A stretch of 64,000 nucleotides of DNA from Flavobacteriales bacterium (GCA_027491075.1 JAIXWX010000022.1:1-64000), one strand, 5' to 3'. Counted from the stretch's first letter, positions 10,863 through 20,372 are shown. The notes: generated by a model from the sequence alone, not told the origin. Numbers and translations are program-made.

Positions 10863-13358
10863 ATGGCATATTCACAAATTCCACATCAGGACATACAGAA
10901 ATTGCTGTTAAGTGATTTCGGGGCCTTCATTCATCTTAGAGATTGGAGGGCGGAACTCAGAGGCAAAGGACAGCTATCGATTTTATATGAACTATTAAAA
11001 TCGGATTCTAGAAAACACCTCATTGAATTTTTAAGCTATTGTGAGGACAAAAGCTTCAATGAATTTGAAGAAACGTTAGTCCATTACAGCAAAGGCTTTC
11101 AAAGTTTGGGTTATTTTAGATTGTCTGTAATTAAAGCGCATTATGTAGAACTTGAAGGGCTTATTTTATTTGTAAGAAATGTATCCGAAGAAGTCAACGC
11201 CTTTGAGCAGCTTAAAAATCTTGATACACACCTTCCACCTTACTTTGAATACTCCCCGCAGCATTTTCTTTTTTGTATAGACGATACGGTGTCTTATTTG
11301 TCTTTCGATTTATCCAAGAATACCGGTTTTGAGAACTATAAAATGGGCAGGTCCTTAGTGGACATCTTGCCGCATGTGTCCTCACAGAAACTTTACACAT
11401 CAAGACGAAAAAAGAACTCCTTTCAAAATTTAGAAGTTCTAGACAATAAAGGCAACGCAGTGGTTCTAAAAGGAATGTTGCATCCGTTGTTAAACAAGCA
11501 TCAAAAATTGCTTTTGGTAGCCATCTGTGATCCCGACAGCATTCACAAAGCTGAAAAAGACCTTTTACGTTACTTACTTGGATTCAAGCAAATTACAGAT
11601 AACATACCTGGATTGCTATTTCAGGTAAGCATTAGACTCAATGGAAAAGTTGAATTCGCCTATTTTTCAGATGGCGCTCATTCAACCTTAGGAATTGAAA
11701 ATGATCGACTGCGCAACGACCCTAAATCAATTCTTGAAAACGTCAGCGCTCATCAGATGAAAAGACTTAAAGATTCATTCTTTGAATCCATTTCAATGTC
11801 TAAAAACTGGGAAGATGAGGTAGTACTCATGGGAAATGATCATGTGCAACGATGGGTACGAGTCAATGCAACCGTTCGGTTTGTGCAGGGTGTATTCGAG
11901 ATAAGTGGAATGCTACACAATGTGACCGAAGAAAAAAATGAACTTGCATCACAATATCTGATCAAAAACACGCTTTTGCGACTTCATCGATCAGATGTAG
12001 TTCAAAAAGGAATTGTAAAAGAGACGTATGATTTATTTAGTGAAGCGGTTAAGGACTGTTTAGACGCAGAGAATTTCTCCTATTGGAGCTTCGATTCAGA
12101 AAGAGAGTTCCTACAATGTGAGTTTTCTAGAACTCAAGAGAAAATTGATCTTTTGAAGGGAAAGAAATTCGAAAGAGCACGATTCCCTCATTTGTTTGAA
12201 ATAATTGAAAACGAACATATTCTCGTTGGACATGATGTTTCAGTTATTGCCGGACATGCAGATCTTAAAGAATCGTATATCGTACCAATGGAAATAAAGT
12301 CTTTTATTTCTTCTGTCGTAGTGTACAATGGCAGTCCCATTGGTGTCCTTCAAATTGAGCAAACTTCGGAAGCTAGAGTTTGGAAGCACTATGAAATTCA
12401 ATTTGTGAGAAACCTATGTGAAATCTTATCGTTCGTAAATTCAGTTAATGATAAAGTGCAGTATGAGCAAGAGCTAACTTACATGAATACTCACCTTTCT
12501 CAATTGATTCAAAGCAGAACGGCTGAATTATTGAATAAGCAAGAACTTCTTCAGCAGAAAAATTTAGAGATTACCTCTTCACTGCGTTATGCGAAGCTTA
12601 TTCAGAATGCCACCTTGCCGCATGACGATACGTTTTCTCGAATGTTTCCACAGTCCTTCATTTATTACAACCCAAAAGATATTGTTGCGGGAGATTTTTA
12701 CTGGGCAGAGAATGCCACAGTTAAAACGAATGAAGGAACAGGAACAGTTCACTTAATAGCAGCGTGTGATTGCACAGGACACGGTGTTCCGGGTGCTATG
12801 ATGAGTATGCTTGCGGGCAGCGCTTTATCTCGCGCTCTTCACCAGTTTAATTTAGTGAGTCCAAATAAAGTGCTCACTCAGGTAGACTCCATTCTAAAGG
12901 AGAATCTACGAAAAGGGAAGACAGATCTTTTTGATGGAATGGAAGCCTCCGTCTGTAGTATTGAATACAAACATTCTGGGGAAATCAAAATGAAATTTGC
13001 CGGTGCAAACTCCCCTATTTGGATATTTCGTAAAGAAGCTAATGGGTCCTTCGCATTCGTGCCGATTAAGGGAGATAAATATCCTGTAGGTGGCGTTAGT
13101 CCTTCCAAGGAGTACACCCTTCATGAAATGGAATTGAACCAAGGGGATATAGTTTATTTGTTTAGCGATGGATTTGCGGATCAATTTGGTGGCCCAATGG
13201 GAAAGAAAATGAAGTATAACAGAATGCGCGGTGCTATTCAAGAAGTACTGCATCTTCCCATGTCAATTCAAAAGCGCTGCTTAGAATCGTACTTTGAATC
13301 ATGGAAAGGTAGTTGTGAACAAGTAGACGATGTTTTAGTAATTGGTATCAAAGTCTGA
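10863..13358 (+). CDS. PAS/GAF sensor with SpoIIE-type PP2C phosphatase domain
   Basis: A predicted cytoplasmic 831-residue signalling protein. Residues 1-355 hold about three PAS-like segments (the third ends in a WVRVNATVRF...HNVTEE pattern typical of PAS/PAC). Residues about 375-535 look like a GAF domain. A coiled coil (about 540-590, ending in a segment linking to LRYAKLIQNATLP) leads into a SpoIIE phosphatase domain with GDFYW, the metal-site motif DCTGHGVPGAMMSM, and VYLFSDGFADQFGG. Such proteins dephosphorylate anti-sigma-factor antagonists in other bacteria. In Bacteroidota the target is usually unknown, and no RsbV/RsbW partner is adjacent. It has a good consensus promoter and is separated by 50 bp from the amylase gene. 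No transmembrane segment is seen. Confidence 0.88.
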   Translation: MAYSQIPHQDIQKLLLSDFGAFIHLRDWRAELRGKGQLSILYELLKSDSRKHLIEFLSYCEDKSFNEFEETLVHYSKGFQSLGYFRLSVIKAHYVELEGLILFVRNVSEEVNAFEQLKNLDTHLPPYFEYSPQHFLFCIDDTVSYLSFDLSKNTGFENYKMGRSLVDILPHVSSQKLYTSRRKKNSFQNLEVLDNKGNAVVLKGMLHPLLNKHQKLLLVAICDPDSIHKAEKDLLRYLLGFKQITDNIPGLLFQVSIRLNGKVEFAYFSDGAHSTLGIENDRLRNDPKSILENVSAHQMKRLKDSFFESISMSKNWEDEVVLMGNDHVQRWVRVNATVRFVQGVFEISGMLHNVTEEKNELASQYLIKNTLLRLHRSDVVQKGIVKETYDLFSEAVKDCLDAENFSYWSFDSEREFLQCEFSRTQEKIDLLKGKKFERARFPHLFEIIENEHILVGHDVSVIAGHADLKESYIVPMEIKSFISSVVVYNGSPIGVLQIEQTSEARVWKHYEIQFVRNLCEILSFVNSVNDKVQYEQELTYMNTHLSQLIQSRTAELLNKQELLQQKNLEITSSLRYAKLIQNATLPHDDTFSRMFPQSFIYYNPKDIVAGDFYWAENATVKTNEGTGTVHLIAACDCTGHGVPGAMMSMLAGSALSRALHQFNLVSPNKVLTQVDSILKENLRKGKTDLFDGMEASVCSIEYKHSGEIKMKFAGANSPIWIFRKEANGSFAFVPIKGDKYPVGGVSPSKEYTLHEMELNQGDIVYLFSDGFADQFGGPMGKKMKYNRMRGAIQEVLHLPMSIQKRCLESYFESWKGSCEQVDDVLVIGIKV

Positions 13359-13361
13359 TTT

Positions 13362-13390
13362 TTGAAGTGTAAAAAATACACTTATGTTTG
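13362..13390 (+). promoter_or_regulatory. Amylase promoter with palindromic spacer
   Basis: TTG (13362-13364), 18 nt, TATGTTTG (13383-13390). The spacer is filled by AAGTGTA-AAAAA-TACACTT (13365-13383), a perfect 7-bp inverted repeat whose last base is also the first base of the -7 box. Its placement suggests an operator for a regulator of amylase expression. Confidence 0.55.
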
Positions 13391-13408
13391 TGGGGAACAA
13401 ATCAACCC

Positions 13409-14812
13409 ATGAAAATCATATACACCATTGCTTTAGGCGTAGCATTGTTTGCCAGCGCTTGTACAGGAAACACTCCTCCCGACTCTACGGCCAAAGGAGA
13501 GATCATTGGTTCAGCCGAATCCAAGGTTTTACGTCACCCTGAGTGGAGTAAAAATGCAACGATTTATGAAGTCAATGTGAGGCAACATACCCCTGAAGGA
13601 AACTTTGCAGCATTGGAAAGAGATTTATCCAGATTAGATAGTCTTGGTGTAGATATTTTGTGGTTGATGCCCATTCATCCCATTGGACAGGTCAACAGAA
13701 AAGGAACACTGGGTAGCTACTACAGTGTGAAAGATTATAAAGCGGTGAATCCAGAATATGGAACTTTAGAAGATTTTAAAAGATTTGTTTCCTCTGCTCA
13801 CGCGAAAGGTATGAAGGTCATCATTGACTGGGTAGCAAATCACACTGCTTTTGATGCAGTATGGACTACCACTCATAAAGATTGGTACGTCTTGGATTCA
13901 TTAGGTAATCCAGTGCCCCCTGTACCCGATTGGTCGGATGTGGCTGATCTGAATTACGACAAGCCTGAAATGCGTGCGGCGATGATCGACGCTATGAAAT
14001 ATTGGGTGAAAGAATGCGACATTGATGGATTCCGTTGTGACGTGGCGATGATGGTTCCTACAGATTTTTGGGATAGTGCTCGTATCGCATTAGATAGCTT
14101 GAAACCTGTGTTTATGTTAGCAGAGGCAGAAATGAAGGAGCATCATTTACGTGCTTTTGATATGAGCTACACTTGGGAGTTTATGCACATCATGAACGAT
14201 ATTGCTAAGGGTAAGAAAAAACTCAATGAAATAGAGAAGTATTTAGAGCGACAGGACACCGCATTTCCAAAAAATGCATACCGTATGTACTTTACCACCA
14301 ATCATGATGAGAATACATGGAATGGAACTGGATTTGAACGATTGGGCAAAGCAAGACCAGTATACGATGTGTTAGCCATGACCATTGCGGGTATGCCGTT
14401 AGTGTACTCAGGCCAAGAAGGTGGCGAACAGCGCCCTGATGGACAGCCACACCGTTTGAGGTTCTTTGATAAAGATACCGTTCAATGGAACGGATATCCT
14501 TATCAAGACCTTTATAGAAAACTTTTCGAAGCTCATCACTCGAACAAAGCTCTTTGGAACGGCGAATTGGGTGGTAGAGCTCGACGCATCAAAACATCAA
14601 ATGATGACCTGATTTTTGCTTTCTCAAGAAAAGTAGAAGGCAATGAAGTAATTGTACTGCTCAACTTCTCAGATAAACCCCAAAAGATTGATTTCTTAGA
14701 AGATCTTCCCGCGGGAGATTTTAAGAGTATCTTCAATACTCAAACACTTAGCATTTATTCAAAAGGAGATGTAAAACTCCCCGGATACGGGTATCAAGTT
14801 TTTGTGAAGTAA
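13409..14812 (+). CDS. GH13 alpha-amylase-family lipoprotein
   Basis: A 467-residue glycoside hydrolase of family 13 acting on alpha-glucans or maltodextrins. It has a lipoprotein signal (MKIIYTIALGVALFASAC) and the catalytic barrel regions: WLMPIHPIG, VIIDWVANH, the nucleophile in DGFRCDVAM (Asp near 209), the acid/base in LAEAEMKE (Glu near 239) and TNHDEN (about 297). The lipid anchor would hold it in the envelope, probably facing the periplasm or the cell surface. The start at 13409 is chosen because it begins the signal peptide; an upstream ATG at 13388 falls inside the -7 box. It is followed 2 nt later by prmC, so the two are likely co-transcribed with the second amylase. Confidence 0.92.
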   Translation: MKIIYTIALGVALFASACTGNTPPDSTAKGEIIGSAESKVLRHPEWSKNATIYEVNVRQHTPEGNFAALERDLSRLDSLGVDILWLMPIHPIGQVNRKGTLGSYYSVKDYKAVNPEYGTLEDFKRFVSSAHAKGMKVIIDWVANHTAFDAVWTTTHKDWYVLDSLGNPVPPVPDWSDVADLNYDKPEMRAAMIDAMKYWVKECDIDGFRCDVAMMVPTDFWDSARIALDSLKPVFMLAEAEMKEHHLRAFDMSYTWEFMHIMNDIAKGKKKLNEIEKYLERQDTAFPKNAYRMYFTTNHDENTWNGTGFERLGKARPVYDVLAMTIAGMPLVYSGQEGGEQRPDGQPHRLRFFDKDTVQWNGYPYQDLYRKLFEAHHSNKALWNGELGGRARRIKTSNDDLIFAFSRKVEGNEVIVLLNFSDKPQKIDFLEDLPAGDFKSIFNTQTLSIYSKGDVKLPGYGYQVFVK

Positions 14813-14814
14813 TA

Positions 14815-15684
14815 GTGAATCAACATATTCAAACAAATACTTTATCTGCACTCAGAGGTTCAATCCGAGAGCGTTTGATGGCATTTTATGATGAAAGAGA
14901 ATCTTCACAGTTGGTGAAGATTCTTTTTTTTGATATCCTCGGCATCAATGCAACAGATCTGATTTCTAAAGCAGAACATCGTTTATCTGAATCGGAAATA
15001 CTCAAGCTTCATTTTGCGACGAAAAGATTGCTTAAAGGAGAGCCCGTGCAATATGTCACTGGCAAATCCTTTTTCGCTGGGTTGGAATTAATAGTAGGTC
15101 CAGATGTTTTGATTCCAAGGCCCGAAACGGAGGAGTTGGTGGGAAAGATCTGTTCCGATATTGAATCGAATGAATGTTCGGTCTTGGACATAGGAACTGG
15201 TTCAGGTTGCATCGCTCTCGGAATCAAAAGTCTTCGGCCCAACTGGAAAGTATCTGCATGCGATGTATCGGAGATGGCATTGAATATCGCCAAAAGAAAT
15301 GTTGAAAGAACGAAATTACATATAAACCTTTTCAAGCTGGATGCACTCAACTCTTCAGTTTTGCCGGAGAAGTACGATGTAATTGTAAGTAACCCGCCGT
15401 ACATTCCGTGGCGTGAGAAAGGATCTTTATCCAGTCGTGTTATTGATTTCGAGCCACACCTAGCTTTGTTTGTTGAAGATCAGCACCCATTGATTTTTTT
15501 TGAAAGAATTCTACACTTGGCACAGAAGTACCTGCATGATGATGGAGTAGTGTTTTTTGAAATCCATGAATCCTTCGCGGCGGAATTGACAGCACTGAAA
15601 GATAAATATCCAATTGCAACTTTAGAGGTATACAAAGACATGCAGGGTAAAGACCGCATGGTTAAAATCAAACTTTCCAAATGA
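14815..15684 (+). CDS. prmC: PrmC, release-factor glutamine methyltransferase
   Basis: Methylates the GGQ glutamine of RF1/RF2 using S-adenosylmethionine, needed for efficient termination. The 289-residue protein has a helical N-terminal domain (about 1-95) and a class-I methyltransferase domain with VLDIGTGSGCIALGI (motif I) and SNPPYIPW near 192, the substrate-glutamine binding motif. The start is GTG, 2 nt after the amylase stop; the next ATG (residue 22) would remove the first helix. It lies between two GH13 genes and overlaps the second by 4 bp, so its expression is tied to that of amylases. Confidence 0.94.
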   Translation: MNQHIQTNTLSALRGSIRERLMAFYDERESSQLVKILFFDILGINATDLISKAEHRLSESEILKLHFATKRLLKGEPVQYVTGKSFFAGLELIVGPDVLIPRPETEELVGKICSDIESNECSVLDIGTGSGCIALGIKSLRPNWKVSACDVSEMALNIAKRNVERTKLHINLFKLDALNSSVLPEKYDVIVSNPPYIPWREKGSLSSRVIDFEPHLALFVEDQHPLIFFERILHLAQKYLHDDGVVFFEIHESFAAELTALKDKYPIATLEVYKDMQGKDRMVKIKLSK

Positions 15685-18044
15685 AGAAATATCTTTTACT
15701 TCCTATTTTCATCGTGGCGATTGTTGCGTGTAAAAACACACAGCAGGCCAAAGTTGAAACCGAATACAAATCACTGATCAAAGGCTTGGCCTCGCCCATC
15801 CGGTTGTCCCCGGACACTACTTCTGTTAGAATGAAAGATTATTTTTTATCCTCTTATAAATTGGATAGTGTCCTTTGGCAGGGTAGTCAAATCCAAGTCA
15901 GCGTTGATGGTCTCATTAAGTTGGTGTCCCTAGATTCGACACCTTTGATTTCCAATTTGAGTGTTTATGCCCAAGGTATCAAGCATGACATCCCTGTTTT
16001 TAAGTCAGAAAAATTAAAGTACATATTTACATACACTTCGCCGAATATACCTGAGATGGTCTATTTATCTGGAAGTATGAACGGTTGGAATCGTCAAGCT
16101 GGTGTGCTTGCCAAAGAAGGGGATACATGGAAAAGGACTTTGTTGCTTGAGCCCGGTAGGTATCAATACCGCATTTGGGAAGGAGATAAAGAAATGTTGG
16201 ATAAAAACAACACTGTTACAGCCGACAATGGAATGGGTGGATTGAATAATGTTTTTGTGGTGGGAAGTGAAAATAGCGAACCTGGTACTTTAACGACCTT
16301 AAAAGCTTCAAGTAATAAAGTAGTTTTTCTAGCTTCTAAAGAAGTTCAGAATTTAATCGCATATTTTGAGAACAGTTTATTAGACATTAAAAGAATATCT
16401 GATACATGCGAAATTTTTATACCTGAGTCTGCTAAAAACTTTGAAAGGTCCTTCATTCGTGTTTTTGCAGATAATGGCCAAAGGAGAAGCAATGACCTAC
16501 TTATCCCTTTAAATCGAGGAGAGGTCATAAAGTCCAGCGAGCAACTTTCACGCACAGACATGCATTCATCGGTGATGTACTTCATGATGGTGGATCGATT
16601 TTTTGATGGAAGCAAAAAGAATAATCGTCCTACTGAGGACAAGGAAATTTTACCTCAAGCCAATAATATGGGGGGAGATATCTCCGGTATTACTCAAAAA
16701 ATTAAAAGTGGCTATTTCAGAGATTTAGGAATCAATACAATATGGGTCTCTCCTATCTCACGCAATGCTGAAGGTGCTTGGGGCTTATGGAATAAAGGAG
16801 TAAATAGTAAATTCTCAGCATACCACGGATATTGGCCTACAGCTCTGACCTCTATAGATGACCGATTTGGTTCTGATAGTGAATTTAAAGAACTCATTCA
16901 AGTAGCTCATGAAAACAACATGAATGTAATTTTGGATTATGTCGCTCATCATTTGCACAATGATCATCCGCTTGTAAAGGACAAGCCGGATTGGTTCACT
17001 CCACTATACTTGCCCGATGGAACAATGAATACAGAGAAGTGGGACGAGCATCGACTCACCACCTGGTTTGATACCTTTCTACCAACCTTGGACTTTTCAA
17101 AACCAGAGGTCGTTTCAGCCTTAACAGATAGCGCTATGTATTGGGTGAAAAATTATGATCTTGATGGATTTCGTCATGACGCTACAAAGCATATTCCTAA
17201 TGAATTTTGGCAGGAGTTAACCTATAAAGTAAAGAATGAATCGGAAAAGAAGATTTATCAAATTGGAGAAACTTATGGAAATCCAGAGTTGATAGGAAGT
17301 TATTTGGGAAGTGGTATACTCGACGCTCAGTTCGACTTCAATCTATATGATGCTATGGTAGATGCTTTTGCCAAAGATCAAACTGGTTTTGAAAATCTTA
17401 ATAGGGTGTTGCAACAAAGTTTATACAGCTACGGCTCCCATCACCTCATGGGAAATATTACTGGCAATCAAGATCGCACTCGATTTACCTCTTATGCCGA
17501 TGGAAGTGTAAAGTTTGAAGAGGATCCAAAGTTGGCCGGCTGGACTAGAAACATTGAAAACAGAAGTGACCAAGGATTTTATAAAATGGGAGCTCTTCAG
17601 GCATTCTTAATGACTGTTCCTGGCATACCGTGTGTTTACTATGGAGACGAAATAGCTATGCCAGGAGCCAATGACCCCGATAACAGGAGAATGATGCTTT
17701 TTGATGGCCTTAATGCTAACCAGTCCGAGCTAAAAATGCTTACGTCTTTGCTTGTTAAAGCCAGAAATTCTTCTTTAGCATTCAGCTATGGTGACTTTAG
17801 AACCATCTCTTGTCAAGGAAAAAACTTTGTTTTCTTGAGAAATTATTTCGATAAAACCGCCATAGTTATATTTTCGAAAACTAAGGATGATGCACCATTG
17901 GAACTTGTTATTCCAAAAGGTTTGAATCTCGATAATCTAAACGCTTTCAACGGTTCTTCCTTTGAAGCGAATCAGGGTAAAGTCGTTATTACGAAAAAGA
18001 GCGAAAACTTTAAAAAATACGGTTTCGAAATCTTGATGAACTAA
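15681..18044 (+). CDS. GH13 glycosidase lipoprotein with starch-binding-like module
   Basis: A 787-residue lipoprotein (signal ending FIVAIVAC). An N-terminal region of unknown fold is followed by a CBM48/AMPK-like glycogen-binding module (YLSGSMNGWNRQ through PGRYQYRIWEGD, about 125-180). The GH13 barrel then carries the nucleophile in DGFRHDATKH (about 494-503) and the acid/base in IGETYG (near 527). The segment normally reading NHD is GNQDRTRF near 594, so the subsite -1 histidine is a glutamine. A C-terminal beta domain closes the protein. The pattern resembles cyclomaltodextrinase/neopullulanase-type enzymes. It overlaps prmC by 4 bp (ATGA) and is probably the last gene of amylase-prmC-amylase. 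Confidence 0.92.
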   Translation: MKKYLLLPIFIVAIVACKNTQQAKVETEYKSLIKGLASPIRLSPDTTSVRMKDYFLSSYKLDSVLWQGSQIQVSVDGLIKLVSLDSTPLISNLSVYAQGIKHDIPVFKSEKLKYIFTYTSPNIPEMVYLSGSMNGWNRQAGVLAKEGDTWKRTLLLEPGRYQYRIWEGDKEMLDKNNTVTADNGMGGLNNVFVVGSENSEPGTLTTLKASSNKVVFLASKEVQNLIAYFENSLLDIKRISDTCEIFIPESAKNFERSFIRVFADNGQRRSNDLLIPLNRGEVIKSSEQLSRTDMHSSVMYFMMVDRFFDGSKKNNRPTEDKEILPQANNMGGDISGITQKIKSGYFRDLGINTIWVSPISRNAEGAWGLWNKGVNSKFSAYHGYWPTALTSIDDRFGSDSEFKELIQVAHENNMNVILDYVAHHLHNDHPLVKDKPDWFTPLYLPDGTMNTEKWDEHRLTTWFDTFLPTLDFSKPEVVSALTDSAMYWVKNYDLDGFRHDATKHIPNEFWQELTYKVKNESEKKIYQIGETYGNPELIGSYLGSGILDAQFDFNLYDAMVDAFAKDQTGFENLNRVLQQSLYSYGSHHLMGNITGNQDRTRFTSYADGSVKFEEDPKLAGWTRNIENRSDQGFYKMGALQAFLMTVPGIPCVYYGDEIAMPGANDPDNRRMMLFDGLNANQSELKMLTSLLVKARNSSLAFSYGDFRTISCQGKNFVFLRNYFDKTAIVIFSKTKDDAPLELVIPKGLNLDNLNAFNGSSFEANQGKVVITKKSENFKKYGFEILMN

Positions 18045-18064
18045 TAGCAAAACTTATTTAAAAG

Positions 18065-18096
18065 TTGTAATACAGTCCTTCTACCCTATACATTTG
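18065..18096 (+). promoter_or_regulatory. Promoter of pruA
   Basis: TTG (18065-18067), 21 nt, TACATTTG (18089-18096). The ATG follows 13 nt after the -7 box, so the leader is under 12 nt. Confidence 0.65.
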
Positions 18097-18109
18097 AACA
18101 AAAAAAAAC

Positions 18110-19741
18110 ATGTCCAACGGATATTTTCAAATCCCTCCCCCACTGAACGAGCCTGTAAAGGGATATACTCCTGGCAGCCCAGAGCGCATTCATCTCCAAG
18201 ATGCCTATAATGAATTGTACAATTCTAACCCTATAGATGTACCGATGTTTATCGGTGGAAAAGAAATTCATACTTCTAACAAAAAGCCATTGAGTCCTCC
18301 TCATGAACACCAAAAAATTATTGGTTACATGAATTATGGAGATCAATCTCATGTAAAGATGGCCATTGATGCCGCATTGAAAGCAAGAGAGCAATGGAGT
18401 CAGATGAGTTGGGAGCATAGAGCAGCTATTTTTTTGAAAGCGGCTGAATTGCTCGCAGGCCCATACAGAGCCAAAATGAATGCAGCAACAATGCTGGGTC
18501 AAAGCAAGAATGCTTTCCAAGCAGAGATAGATGCCGCATGTGAGATGATTGACTTCTTCCGATTCAACGTGGCATATGCTGCTCAGGTATACAGAGATCA
18601 GCCTGGATCACAGCCCGGAATTTGGAATCGCATGGAATACCGACCGCTCGAAGGCTTTGTTTTTGCTTTAACTCCATTTAATTTCACTAGCATAGCTGCG
18701 AATCTTTGTCTTGCTCCAGCTCTGATGGGCAATGTAGTGGTATGGAAGCCTGCAGATAGTCAAGTGTATAGCGCAAAAGTTATCATGGATTTATTTAAAG
18801 AGGCTGGAGTTCCTGATGGGGTTATCAATATGATTACCGTAGACGGTCCTGTTGCCGGAGAGGTGATATTCAAACATCCTGATTTTGCGGGTTTACACTT
18901 CACCGGAAGCACTGCTGTGTTTAAGCATTTATGGCGAGAAATCGGTAACAACATTGATATATATCGAAGCTATCCTCGTATTGTCGGAGAAACTGGCGGC
19001 AAAGATTTTATCGTCGCCCACCCTTCAGCAAATGCGAGTGAAGTAGCCACAGCCATATCAAGAGGCGCCTTTGAATTTCAAGGTCAAAAGTGCAGTGCTG
19101 CTTCACGTGCTTACATTCCTCAGTCTCTGTGGAATGATATAAAGAAATTAATAGTTGCAGATGCACAAAGCTTCAAGATGGGTAGTCCAATTGACTTTGG
19201 TAACTTTGTGAATGCAGTCATTGATCAACGTGCATTCAAGAAAATTGCTGGTTATATCGATTATGTTAAGTCACAAAGTGATGCTGAAATTATAGCTGGA
19301 GGCGGTTATGACGATAGCGTAGGTTATTTCATTGAACCAACAATAGTGGTCACAACCAATCCTTATTTTAAGACCATGGTTGAAGAAATCTTTGGTCCTG
19401 TAATTACCATCTATGTCTACGAAGATTCGAAATGGCAAGAAACATTGAAACTAGTTGACAATACAGGGGTTTACGCGTTAACGGGCGCTATTTTTTCGGC
19501 GGATCGTTACGCGATTGCTGAGGCGTCAAAGGCTTTGGAAAATGCCGCAGGAAATTTCTACATCAATGATAAGCCCACTGGAGCAGTGGTTGGTCAGCAA
19601 CCTTTTGGAGGTGCAAGGGGAAGCGGTACAAATGATAAAGCAGGTAGTTATTTGAACTTGATTCGTTGGGTTTCACCAAGAACGATTAAAGAAACGTTTG
19701 TACCACCAAGAGATTATCGATATCCATTTTTAAATTCTTAA
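18110..19741 (+). CDS. pruA: L-glutamate gamma-semialdehyde dehydrogenase (P5C dehydrogenase)
   Basis: NAD-dependent oxidation of glutamate-5-semialdehyde to glutamate, the second step of proline degradation. The 543-residue protein is an aldehyde dehydrogenase of the stand-alone P5CDH group. The active-site glutamate lies in GETGGKDF near 294 and the catalytic cysteine in GQKCSAASR near 328; FALTPFNFTSIAANL and FGGARGSGTNDKAG are typical of P5CDH. The first step, proline dehydrogenase (PutA/ProDH), is not in the window. It has its own consensus promoter and is bounded by a strong bidirectional terminator. Confidence 0.95.
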   Translation: MSNGYFQIPPPLNEPVKGYTPGSPERIHLQDAYNELYNSNPIDVPMFIGGKEIHTSNKKPLSPPHEHQKIIGYMNYGDQSHVKMAIDAALKAREQWSQMSWEHRAAIFLKAAELLAGPYRAKMNAATMLGQSKNAFQAEIDAACEMIDFFRFNVAYAAQVYRDQPGSQPGIWNRMEYRPLEGFVFALTPFNFTSIAANLCLAPALMGNVVVWKPADSQVYSAKVIMDLFKEAGVPDGVINMITVDGPVAGEVIFKHPDFAGLHFTGSTAVFKHLWREIGNNIDIYRSYPRIVGETGGKDFIVAHPSANASEVATAISRGAFEFQGQKCSAASRAYIPQSLWNDIKKLIVADAQSFKMGSPIDFGNFVNAVIDQRAFKKIAGYIDYVKSQSDAEIIAGGGYDDSVGYFIEPTIVVTTNPYFKTMVEEIFGPVITIYVYEDSKWQETLKLVDNTGVYALTGAIFSADRYAIAEASKALENAAGNFYINDKPTGAVVGQQPFGGARGSGTNDKAGSYLNLIRWVSPRTIKETFVPPRDYRYPFLNS

Positions 19742-19747
19742 ATGACA

Positions 19748-19781
19748 AGAAAAAAGTATCGCAATTGCGATACTTTTTTCT
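19748..19781. terminator. Bidirectional terminator between pruA and algH
   Basis: A perfect inverted repeat centred on GTATCGCAATTGCGATAC, flanked by six A and six T, serves two convergent genes. Confidence 0.92.
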
Positions 19782-20360
19782 TTAATTCAAACTTGGATCT
19801 TCTGGCATATTAGCAATCATTTGGCCCTTTCTGCCCATCTTTAACATAATAACCTTCCATAAATCTGGGATGGAGGTATTCATGACGGTCTCTTGATTCA
19901 CGTCGGCCACAAACCATGATTGCGTATCTATTTCGTTCTTTAGCTGTTGTGGAGACCATCCTGAATAGCCAACAAAAAAGCGCACTTGTTCAGGAGTTAT
20001 TTTTCCGTTAAACATGAGCTTTCTTAAGGTTTCAAAATTACCTCCCATGTAAACACCTGGCAGAATCTCTATACTATCTTCAATTAGATTTCCCAAGGTG
20101 TGTATGTAATAAAGATTGGAATTTCGAACCGGGCCGCCAATGCTAATCTTACCCTCATAAGCAGGCATGTTTTCCATGATTTGGTTTAGCTCGACGTCTA
20201 TATAGTTGTTTAAAACAAAACCAAATGAGCCCTCTTCATTGTGTTCGCACAATAAAACGACGGTCCTTTTGAAATAAGGATCATTGAGGAAAGGTTCTGA
20301 AAGCAGCACCTGACCTTTTTTGGGTTCTATATTCGTATTTGGCGAAAAATCAAACTTCAC
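19782..20360 (-). CDS. algH: AlgH/YqgE (UPF0301) family protein
   Basis: A 192-residue member of the conserved UPF0301 family, cytoplasmic and of uncertain function (named after a putative alginate regulator in Pseudomonas). The family N-terminus is clear (GQVLLSEPFLNDPYFKRTV, then EEGSFGFVLNN), as are ISIGGPVRNSNLYYIHTLG and VRFFVGYSGWSPQQLKNEI. The start codon is GTG. A TAACTTTC box ends 4 nt before it, so the mRNA is probably leaderless. It is monocistronic. Confidence 0.92.
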   Translation of the reverse strand: MKFDFSPNTNIEPKKGQVLLSEPFLNDPYFKRTVVLLCEHNEEGSFGFVLNNYIDVELNQIMENMPAYEGKISIGGPVRNSNLYYIHTLGNLIEDSIEILPGVYMGGNFETLRKLMFNGKITPEQVRFFVGYSGWSPQQLKNEIDTQSWFVADVNQETVMNTSIPDLWKVIMLKMGRKGQMIANMPEDPSLN

Positions 20361-20364
20361 GGTC

Positions 20365-20372
20365 GAAAGTTA
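20365..20372 (-). promoter_or_regulatory. -7 box of algH (leaderless)
   Basis: Minus strand TAACTTTC, then 4 nt (GACC), then the GTG start. Deviates from TAnnTTTG by the last base. Confidence 0.4.

Noticed and set aside
13365-13383. The inverted repeat after the SpoIIE-type gene as its terminator
   Set aside because: The stem is only AT-rich 7 bp with no T run, and it lies exactly between -33 and -7 boxes of the next gene.
18086-18520. A 144-residue minus-strand ORF opposite the start of pruA
   Set aside because: It lacks a plausible product and lies entirely against the conserved pruA start and its promoter.
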